DNA from: Stramenopiles sp. TOSAG23-3
Taxonomy: Eukaryota > Sar
Assembly (NCBI GenBank): GCA_900128585.1
Contig: LT642683.1
Location: 1 to 12,512, forward strand
Direction: 5' to 3'
Length of the DNA stretch: 12,512 nucleotides
The position numbers and the translations under genes are program-made. A model generated the notes under the pieces. It worked only from the letters and a program-made list of their open reading frames with translations, had not been told where the DNA came from and made no database searches. Shown in pieces: positions 9,101 through 12,512 of this stretch (its first letter is position 1; each line of letters starts with the position of its first letter).

Positions 9101-10262
9101 TGGCCGTGTGGTCAAACGGTCTGAGCGCCGTGCCAAGATGATGGGGACCATCGTAGTCCTGATATACTTGGCGTTTCCGTCTATATCTGCTGGGGTGCTG
9201 GGGTTGTGGAAATGTGAATATGTCGAGTCGGTGGGGTATATCTTTGTGGTTGACCCAGAGACCTTGTGCGGCGATGTATCCCACCGCCAGTGGCAGAATC
9301 TGTTGGGTTGGCCATGTATTTTGCTCTACATCTTTGGGCTTCCTGCAACCGGGCTGGGATTGCTGTACCGCTTTCGAAACAAGCTGGACGAGCCACGGAC
9401 TCGCATACGGTTTGGGCAGCTATACGACGGGTTTTCGCGTGAGAATTATCTGTATGAGGGGTGGGTCACACTTCGCAAGCTGTTGATAATTATTATTGGC
9501 AATTTTACCGACAGGCTTCAGGTACAGTTGGCCATTGGCTCCGTAGGACTGTTGCTGGGTCACACTATCTTTCGGCAGCCGTACCAGACCCGCAGCCTGA
9601 CGTATTTGGACGAGCTGCTGCTCTCGTGCGTCTTCTTTACGTACTGGGTGGGTGGAATATTTACCGTCTTTCCCCAATGCCATTCGGACGCGTGGGAAGC
9701 AGTATTGTGCAAAGCTGGCCAATGGGTGGTGCTTTTGTTCAATATCGCATGCTTTGCAATCGGCTTTGGCATGTGCATATGGCTAACCTGGTTGGAAGAA
9801 CGCGAGCAGTTGAAGGGCTCTACCAAGGGGATGTGCGCTGCAATTTCCAGGTGGCGTATTTGTCGCCCTTGCTGTCGCAAAGGGCTGGGCATCTGGTTGA
9901 GAGCATCGCAAGCCGAATGGGTGACCAACCCGTTGGATAGGGAAGTGGAGCTGAAAGAGATTGTCCGGTCCAGCATGGTAGGAAGCCCCGAAGAGATGGT
10001 TGCGTTGCTGAAGGGAGAAAACAAGACGCTGCGAGAAGAAAACAAGGTGTGCCAGCACGAAAACAAGACGCTCCGAGAAAAGGATAAGATACGCGAAAAA
10101 GAAAACAAGACGCTGCGAGAGGAAAACCGGAGGTTAAAATCAGCTTCAACCGATAATTGGAAAAGTTTACAAGACGAAGAAGGAAACACGTATTATCACA
10201 ATCGAAGCACCGGCGAAACATCTTGGGACCCGCCCATGATGACCAACCCGATGCGAAAATAG
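3147..10262 (+). CDS. Giant surface protein: beta-helix modules, Cys-rich array, TRP-like membrane domain, coiled coil, WW
   Basis: This 2371-residue protein has a signal peptide (1-16, cleavage after V-L-A before E-E-W) that supports this start; the start also has A at -3. Four beta-helix modules follow: 18-434, 435-782, 783-1210 and 1211-1545. They carry repeats of the F-x-x-N-x-A-x-x-x-G-G-A-[IVL] kind, as in polymorphic membrane protein and other right-handed parallel beta-helix proteins. Cys-rich linkers join them. Residues 1546-1860 hold about 12 C-x2-G-x-Y units like the GCC2/GCC3 (ephrin-receptor-like) repeat. A multi-pass domain follows, with hydrophobic segments near 1864-1889, 1966-1986, 1998-2021, 2052-2073, 2111-2145, 2154-2177 and 2193-2215. 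The motif Y-D-G-F-S-R-E-N-Y, then R-K-L-L at 2110-2113, recalls the TRP-like domain found C-terminal in large protist surface proteins. The cytosolic tail has a heptad coiled coil (2291-2332) and a WW domain (W2338, W2360, P2363). The likely role is adhesion or sensing outside, coupled to a channel-like domain and a proline-motif-binding tail (inference). Many N-glycosylation sequons are present. No intron is needed. Confidence 0.9.
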   Translation: MLRYFIWFCCFQVVLAEEWNCSATSGVFTLSNDCVVSSQIEVTGILSLTGVVNASGVLPRVVGGGFNRLFYVQSGGNLTIRRLNLTGGNATLHGSGDNDCGGAVEVYVGNFAAIDSVMTGNIALSGGALCLKYSTAVIRNSDIIGNRANRGGGLTATGDTLNRYECSLTVIGSRIIGNNATGDGGGFYTQSCVSVFKETLIRQNLAWSGAGISTEYTGSLLLDNVTIEYNGGSITQYGAIRCVDRNADGGSEWNLTITRSVIQYNEGQVATNNGGGGLFVYGTIHVVISETLFQGNKVNYVHGNSGNEIFTRTRVRNSNDTRTPTIKLINVKFGTDNGNFGGDYFGTYGTHGYCGTQTCASNPCTVFPFTGKCTNRTGNLGVLCDYGEDTVCYPNDFKKAAVTENALPPSSEYCQACAEGQYTTAQDLPVCSTCNIPPEGNVTVTEDCIQRTQIVVTGSLNVTGNESVYTTIQGGGNNRHFYIGSGAPTLTLKWLNLTGGTAKNSLGSGDGGSIHAYRAELHISDCIFYKNSAGMYGGAIDARGVDSSYGTFHSQNVQYINNSAGYGGGALHFSHISCTINSDLFILNTAKCQGGAIKAGVSILNLTQTTLKQNKQTRAVNPWHGGGGLFIAYRSIISIRNCMLLDNEANNQGHQIMAEYASFSKPSIALVNTRFTNVETDDNFYGFNNTIHQSPVHGTDKFLPPQTCNSNPCAVFPFTGTCTNRTGNLGVLCDYGEEAICYPDTFKKSVKQNALPPSSDYCQACEKGQYTTAQNLPVCSTCNIPPEGNVTVSQDCVQRTQIVVTGDLNVTGIPDADGNLPAIVGGGSNRHFYVPAGGHLVIRGLNLTGGDVSAAEENGGSVLVDGGRFTAFDSVLTRNRGWRGGAVAAMNKATITMNGTNVTHNNATRDVNFGGFDISGGGGGLQISSSTLTLHKSRISFNNAGNAQYGGTNGHGGGIYAFGDISCTVSASSIHHNDAVYGGGMFFDTDNIVFFSQIELSYNKARYSGGGIYLYTATVHVSNSSINGNIGGSQGAGIYAYSNSRHNILLSNVVVSTNKLITELENYRGGGGVYLDHAVSLFARESLFDRNLASNDQGHQIMTVNGSAGIPSVTLVNVQFSHVHSDNNFHGHQANVFGGGPDKFIPPQTCASNPCTLFPFTGTCTNRSQNLGVFCDYDESTTCPANEYKQFVSVENGLPPSTSICANTKPEWDCAATKGVFKRTEDCYMSGQVVLTGDLNIVGRENLYMKLVAAPNSRHFLIDSGTPTLTLRWLNMTGGSPSGSGGSVLISDNVDAHLRITHCIFYKNSAGICGGAISAMSNDVLVSLMNAKFVKNSCGVSGGAIHFYYGTFNGYNVQYIQNNAGFDGGGLFYSCIKPSSINSSVFTLNKAEKRAGGIYIHGLDGHSSTLAITRTTLRHNKQTKGILEDIHSKGHTGGIYIDAKVAVSIRESLLIENKAEAQDFGQQIMTYSASHGTPSITLINTKFVPHNTSNFYGYDDTTKTAGIEQFIPPNTCTPTLCISNGYTNPICVNKPNPNEGVLCFVGCQPGKYGANVSACHDCPVGKYGTEAAKTTESEACWNCAEGTYNNETGKTACHTHCPSGRYGNTTGARSMLEGCPSPCPLGKYGSLIGKTLQNDACPHTCEPGKYGSRTGQISESECAACPNGYYCSNGLKKPCPSGKYGKSLSALIEKSLESSACIECPVARYGAVEGQAIMESACLACPAGRYGNEPGKSNTTGQPTDYCPEACTAGQYLEGKQCKTCPDGAYCPEASDKTAMQALAGYWRVPNTAVFVECLHACSCLGASNPQNVCPNRSVAEISHPEGCNTAQGFRQGSRMCADCLPGYSRDGRGGCKKCGEKGLNILFPVLVGCCILLVLFLLVYSTVVKRGGAFDSSDGARKIFISYLQLAGLATTMKIPWPVDYRTLFRIEGMVSSIGEEMLDIRCALEQPIPIATIEYYKTLGYAIAPFVLVFLSLLGWCTCGRVVKRSERRAKMMGTIVVLIYLAFPSISAGVLGLWKCEYVESVGYIFVVDPETLCGDVSHRQWQNLLGWPCILLYIFGLPATGLGLLYRFRNKLDEPRTRIRFGQLYDGFSRENYLYEGWVTLRKLLIIIIGNFTDRLQVQLAIGSVGLLLGHTIFRQPYQTRSLTYLDELLLSCVFFTYWVGGIFTVFPQCHSDAWEAVLCKAGQWVVLLFNIACFAIGFGMCIWLTWLEEREQLKGSTKGMCAAISRWRICRPCCRKGLGIWLRASQAEWVTNPLDREVELKEIVRSSMVGSPEEMVALLKGENKTLREENKVCQHENKTLREKDKIREKENKTLREENRRLKSASTDNWKSLQDEEGNTYYHNRSTGETSWDPPMMTNPMRK
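3198..4448 (+). repeat. Beta-helix module 1 (type A) with linker
   Basis: Residues 18-434 of the giant protein. It opens E-W-N-C-S-A-T, has the consensus V-T-G-x-L-x-[LV]-T-G, then a conserved sequon L-N-L-T-G-G (N84), and a run of G-G-[AG]-x turns typical of beta-helix coils. It ends in a linker (Q-T-C-x-S-N-P-C ... C-S-T-C) with an EGF-like start and one C-x2-C-x2-G-Q-Y unit. The opening G-V-L-P-x-V-V-G-G-G and F-x-A-x-D-S-V-x-T-x-N segments pair it with module 3. Confidence 0.75.
4449..5492 (+). repeat. Beta-helix module 2 (type B) with linker
   Basis: Residues 435-782. It opens N-I-P-P-E-G-N-V-T-V, has the conserved sequon at N496 (K-W-L-N-L-T-G-G), and is shorter than modules 1 and 3. 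The segments S-G-x-P-T-L-T-L-[KR]-W, C-I-F-Y-K-N-S-A-G, V-Q-Y-I-x-N and L-[KR]-x-N-K-Q-T are shared with module 4 and not with 1 or 3. Its linker is about 83% identical in DNA to linker 1 over 114 aligned bases (hand count: 19 differences). Confidence 0.75.
5493..6776 (+). repeat. Beta-helix module 3 (type A) with diverged linker
   Basis: Residues 783-1210. Its opening is nearly that of module 2 (N-I-P-P-E-G-N-V-T-V ... Q-R-T-Q-I-V-V-T-G), but its helix body resembles module 1: G-N-L-P-A-I-V-G-G-G, F-Y-V-P-A-G-G, and F-T-A-F-D-S-V-L-T. The conserved sequon is N846. It is the longest module (about 428 residues). Its linker keeps the Q-T-C-A-S-N-P-C part but loses the C-Q-A-C ... C-S-T-C unit, ending C-A-N-T-K-P. 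Confidence 0.75.
6777..7781 (+). repeat. Beta-helix module 4 (type B)
   Basis: Residues 1211-1545. It opens E-W-D-C-A-A-T-K-G-V-F, like the start of module 1, but the helix body matches module 2 (S-G-T-P-T-L-T-L-R-W-L-N-M-T-G-G, sequon N1275; C-I-F-Y-K-N-S-A-G; L-R-H-N-K-Q-T). Its DNA is AT-rich: bases 7021-7080 are 33% G+C by count, against 58% in the linker-1 bases 4201-4260. Its degenerate linker (N-T-C-T-P-T-L-C ... C-F-V-G-C) runs straight into the Cys-rich array. Confidence 0.72.
7782..8735 (+). repeat. Cys-rich C-x2-G-[KR]-Y-G array (GCC2/GCC3, ephrin-receptor-like)
   Basis: Residues 1546-1863 encode about 12 units with the core C-x-x-G-[KR]-Y-G, including CQPGKYG, CPVGKYG, CPSGRYG, CPLGKYG, CEPGKYG, CPAGRYG and variants such as CPDGAYC. 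Most have an E-S-x-x-C or similar segment before the next unit. The last part (G-Y-W-R-V, C-x-C-x-G, C-x-x-C-L-P-G-Y) is the transition seen before the membrane domain in such proteins. It would form a disulfide-rich stalk. The single C-Q-A-C-x-x-G-Q-Y unit in linkers 1 and 2 looks like an isolated copy of the same repeat. Confidence 0.8.
10017..10142 (+). repeat. 42-bp tandem repeat encoding six heptads of coiled coil
   Basis: Three 42-base units start at 10017, 10059 and 10101. Each begins with a 21-base segment coding E-N-K-T-L-R-E, followed by a more variable heptad (ENKVCQH, KDKIREK, ENRRLKS). The protein is thus six uninterrupted heptads, residues 2291-2332, predicted as a coiled coil between the membrane domain and the WW domain. 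Near identity of the 21-base segments suggests recent expansion. Confidence 0.85.
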
Positions 10263-10277
10263 CTTATGTATCTTAAT

Positions 10278-10568
10278 TTAATCGACGCGGGTAAGCTGCA
10301 TGCCCAGCCGCGGAAAACATTTTCTCGCCACCATCAGCCATTCATGAGGCCGATTCGAAGTTTCAAAGCAGTACACGGCATATCCGTCATCGCTGTGGAT
10401 GTGTTGGACGTTGAAAGCATCCTCTGGCGTGCCCCAGGCCTCTATCGCATCGCTTGAGTCACATGGCACCAGTTTGGCAAAGGATAGGGCAGATTCGTTT
10501 GTTCGATTTTGGTGATGAAATCCAATGAGTAGCGCAGGGTATTCGCAAGTTAGGATGAGTTGATACAT
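10278..10568 (-). CDS. Possible small hypothetical protein, 96 aa
   Basis: This 96-codon frame reads on the minus strand. Its stop is 15 bases from the stop of the giant gene, so the two converge. I do not recognise the protein. It is of mixed composition (C, W, H, Y all present), without low complexity, signal peptide or membrane segment, and about half its third codon positions are G or C. The sequence falls to AT-rich at once upstream of its ATG, as expected at a gene boundary. Against it, the giant gene has no good poly(A) signal before about 10598, so this stretch may simply be its 3' UTR read backwards. Confidence 0.45.
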   Translation of the reverse strand: MYQLILTCEYPALLIGFHHQNRTNESALSFAKLVPCDSSDAIEAWGTPEDAFNVQHIHSDDGYAVYCFETSNRPHEWLMVARKCFPRLGMQLTRVD

Positions 10569-10597
10569 GTTTACTTTTTCTATGATTGAAGAATAAT

Positions 10598-10619
10598 AAT
10601 AAATATATAGTCTAATAAA
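10598..10619 (+). promoter_or_regulatory. Two AATAAA hexamers, possible poly(A) signals of the giant gene
   Basis: AATAAA occurs at 10598-10603 and 10614-10619, about 340 bases after the giant gene's stop. They are the first exact hexamers after it. If used, the transcript would run antisense through the small minus-strand frame at 10278-10568. Confidence 0.4.
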
Positions 10620-10698
10620 AGAAGAAGAAAAAAAAAGAAGAAAGAATAATAAAATAATAAGGAGAAGAAGAAGAATTTAACAGAAGAAAGACACACCA
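10617..10698. repeat. Purine-rich low-complexity tract (GAA/AAG-rich)
   Basis: About 80 bases, nearly all a and g with a few t, are built from gaa, aag and aataat runs. On the minus strand this is a pyrimidine tract lying upstream of the possible small gene and downstream of the EF-hand gene, so it may belong to a promoter or 3' UTR. No specific site is recognised. Confidence 0.6.
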
Positions 10699-10745
10699 CA
10701 CAACAAGAACAAAAAAAAGAAAGCAGACAGCATTCACAATGGTAC

Positions 10746-10763
10746 TACAGGTACAGGTACAGG
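10746..10763. repeat. Tandem hexamer (TACAGG)x3
   Basis: Three perfect copies of tacagg sit 26 bases downstream of the EF-hand gene's stop (minus strand), in its probable 3' UTR, followed by a partial copy (caggta). A small microsatellite; function unknown. Confidence 0.7.
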
Positions 10764-10788
10764 CAGGTAAACTAAGATCAAACAACTA

Positions 10789-11796
10789 TTAATGCAGGGT
10801 TTTTCTGCTTGGTTCCGGGACGACTTCGTTCACTTCGAACACAGAACTTACACCGGCCAACCCCTTTCCCTTCTTTCTTAAATACGGCAAACTTAATTCT
10901 TCCTTCCGTAATTTTCTAGCTAATTTCTCCTCCTCCGTCAACTCTACACCGTCGCGCTTCATAGGCTTGGGCATCTCGTTTTTCTTCTCTTCGCCTGACA
11001 GAATGTATCGTTTCGACGCCATCTCCTTGTACTGCGCATACGTTATTTGCTGATCGCCAAAGGTCGGCTTTGAGCCAGCGTGGTGGTCATTGTCGTCGTG
11101 GTTTTCTTTCTTACCGCCAGCCCCGTGGTTGTCTGGGTTTAGTTTGCACACACGAAGCATTGCGTACCTGGTTTGATCCTCTGTAAATCTACGATTCTTT
11201 TTCAAGCTATCTTTGGCTTCGGAAAGCGTAATCTTACCTTCTGCTTGAAGCATGTGAAACGATATAACGTTGTGCAGCGCGTACGGTTCTAGTCCAGTCT
11301 TGTCTTGGCGGTTTCGCTGGTACGTCAATTGGAACTCGTCCCAGTTGACATGCCCATCCATCGACTCGTCGACTTCAAAAATCATGCGTTCCACTTCTTC
11401 TCTAATTTTTTCACTTTTGTAGTCGTACAGCGTTTCTAAGAGGCAAATTAAATCCTCTGCTGAAACGCGGGAATCTCGCCTACTTTCTATTTCGAACAGC
11501 TTCCCGTTTATTAACTTCTTCTTTTCCGACAGCACGTCGATCTCCTCGACGATTTCTTCCATCGACATTTCGTGGTGGTCGGCTGCTGAACTAGACACGC
11601 TGACGACAAGACCGTCTTTGTTTCGCATGTGCGTGAGCATCGAGAGCCTACTCTGCAGCGGCTTCAATTGCACCTCTAGTTCGTGCTTTACTTTATAATT
11701 CTGGAGGTTAAGAAATGCTCTGTGCATCGAGTCGACAAGGAGTCCATGCATTGCTGCGGTTTTACGGGAATTTCCATTTTGAGGAGAATTGTGCAT
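10789..11796 (-). CDS. EF-hand protein, 335 aa, with N-terminal helical region
   Basis: This 335-residue protein has a helical, possibly coiled-coil N-terminal part (about 25-105). One canonical EF-hand loop lies at 143-154: D-E-S-M-D-G-H-V-N-W-D-E, with acidic or polar ligands at D143, S145, D147 and N151, and E154 in position 12. Degenerate EF-like segments flank it: one before (about 104-115) and one at 182-193 (G187, I189, E193 kept; first Asp missing). A fourth may lie at 220-256, where a Gly/His/Asp-rich stretch (224-241) seems to interrupt the loop before the hydrophobic Q-Q-I-T-Y. The C-terminal third is rich in Lys and Glu. There is no signal peptide or membrane segment, so it is probably cytosolic; Ca2+ binding at one site is likely. 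The layout recalls ciliary and other calmodulin-like scaffold proteins, but I cannot assign a family. The start context (caacaATG) is good; M16 is an alternative. Confidence 0.82.
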   Translation of the reverse strand: MHNSPQNGNSRKTAAMHGLLVDSMHRAFLNLQNYKVKHELEVQLKPLQSRLSMLTHMRNKDGLVVSVSSSAADHHEMSMEEIVEEIDVLSEKKKLINGKLFEIESRRDSRVSAEDLICLLETLYDYKSEKIREEVERMIFEVDESMDGHVNWDEFQLTYQRNRQDKTGLEPYALHNVISFHMLQAEGKITLSEAKDSLKKNRRFTEDQTRYAMLRVCKLNPDNHGAGGKKENHDDNDHHAGSKPTFGDQQITYAQYKEMASKRYILSGEEKKNEMPKPMKRDGVELTEEEKLARKLRKEELSLPYLRKKGKGLAGVSSVFEVNEVVPEPSRKTLH

Positions 11797-12433
11797 TGTT
11801 GCTGTATGTGGTGTTAACGGGTTACAACTAGTGTTTTTGAAAGTTCAATATAAAAAAAAATACAAAACAAAACGAAACTGTCCAGATCGATAAAAGAATC
11901 GATCGAAAGAGCTTTTAAAGACAAAAACACCGCCAACCAAGAAACAAAAATGTACGAAATCGATGACGATTCTGGAAAAGGACAGGAGAAACAGGTCAAA
12001 ATGAAACGTGGTTAGAAACCAGAGTATACAACCCAACAAGTCCAAAAAGAATGAACTACTTCAAATACAGTTCAAAGTTCGCACCGTCCCGTCGGTGGTT
12101 GGTGTCGTCATCCGTCATCACCACCTACGAATATATCATATACTATTATATTACGTTGTATTATTACATAGTTTATCATCCAAATAAGTATAAGTGAATA
12201 AGGGGAGGAGGAGGGAAGGAAGGGGTGGGGAAAAAAGGTATGTTATAATATGAAGACAGCATCTCAAATACTTTCATAAAAATTATATTATTTTTAAAAA
12301 TAATAACGTTTCTTCAAGAAAACGATTAGTCCTATAATATAGACTATGATAGGAATATACATAAATGTAAAGAGAATATGATATAACAGTTCTTCTCTTT
12401 TTTTTAATTTTTAGAAGTTGTGAAACCGAAAAA
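11797..12433. other. AT-rich region upstream of EF-hand gene
   Basis: About 640 bases without a convincing gene. They should contain the EF-hand promoter (minus strand). Short minus-strand frames near 11814-12045 encode F/S/L-rich low-complexity peptides typical of chance frames in AT-rich DNA. From 12121 on, the sequence is mostly A and T, interrupted by the G-rich tract at 12202-12230. No RNA gene is recognised. Confidence 0.55.
12202..12230 (+). other. G-quadruplex-type tract
   Basis: Four G-runs (GGGG, GGG, GGGG, GGGG) are separated by loops of 7, 6 and 1 bases, which fits the standard G3+N1-7 rule. It is the only such island in a very AT-rich neighbourhood, 204 bases inside the right inverted-repeat arm. 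Confidence 0.6.
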
Positions 12434-12512
12434 CGTATTACCAAAACACAAAAACAACTTGCTTGCAGTAGTATATATTAATATTTATCAATAGAGGGGA
12501 GTGTCTTCTCTT
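12434..12512. repeat. Right arm of 79-bp perfect terminal inverted repeat
   Basis: The last 79 bases are the exact reverse complement of bases 1-79 and end at the last base of the window. Interior sequence on this side (AT-rich, with a poly-T run near 12399-12406) has nothing in common with the interior next to the left arm. Confidence 0.97.

Noticed and set aside
9560-10189. 209-codon minus-strand frame, rich in Ser and Phe
   Set aside because: It lies opposite the membrane, coiled-coil and WW parts of the giant gene; its S/F-rich repeats are the antisense of the ENKTLRE repeat.
11814-12045. Overlapping 61- and 66-codon minus-strand frames
   Set aside because: F/L/S-rich peptides from AT-rich DNA upstream of the EF-hand gene, overlapping each other in two frames; no coding signal.
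1-12512. Polinton/virophage or other viral element
   Set aside because: Terminal inverted repeats fit, but no polymerase, integrase, ATPase, protease or capsid gene is visible, and the genes are host-like.

Overview
The window looks like nuclear DNA of an intron-poor microbial eukaryote (a protist). Its proteins are eukaryotic in type: a secreted ML (MD-2/NPC2-like) lipid-binding protein, a membrane-anchored alpha/beta hydrolase, a 2371-residue receptor/channel-like surface protein ending in a WW domain, and an EF-hand protein. The spacers are AT-rich with AATAAA-type poly(A) signals. There are no Shine-Dalgarno-spaced operons. All genes use the standard code and need no introns, even over 7.1 kb. 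I cannot name the lineage; heteroloboseans, stramenopiles and similar groups are all possible, and this is a guess.

Layout: (1) 1-79 is one arm of a perfect 79-bp terminal inverted repeat; the other arm is 12434-12512, exactly at the other end. (2) 211-768 (+) is the ML-domain protein. (3) 769-1138 is a convergent intergenic region. (4) 1139-2242 (-) is a COG2945-like hydrolase with an N-terminal membrane anchor. (5) 2243-3146 is an AT-rich divergent intergenic region that should hold the promoters of the hydrolase and the giant gene. (6) 3147-10262 (+) is the giant gene, more than half of the window: signal peptide, four beta-helix modules joined by Cys-rich linkers, a 12-unit C-x2-G-x-Y array, a multi-pass TRP-like membrane domain, a six-heptad coiled coil and a C-terminal WW domain. 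(7) 10278-10568 (-) is a possible small gene, convergent with and 15 bp from the giant gene. (8) 10789-11796 (-) is the EF-hand protein. (9) 11797-12433 is an AT-rich tail with one G-quadruplex-type tract.

The genes do not form an obvious pathway. Three of them have secretory or membrane signals (ML protein, hydrolase, giant surface protein), so a membrane or lipid theme is possible but unproven. No transposase, integrase, polymerase or capsid gene is present. The terminal inverted repeat therefore either bounds an unusual cargo-only unit or marks where a contig entered a longer inverted genomic repeat. The sharp, odd-length, exactly terminal match makes the assembly-graph explanation a serious one.

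Most notable are the giant protein's architecture, the A-B-A-B pattern of its helix modules with linkers that look homogenised independently of the helices, and the terminal inverted repeat.
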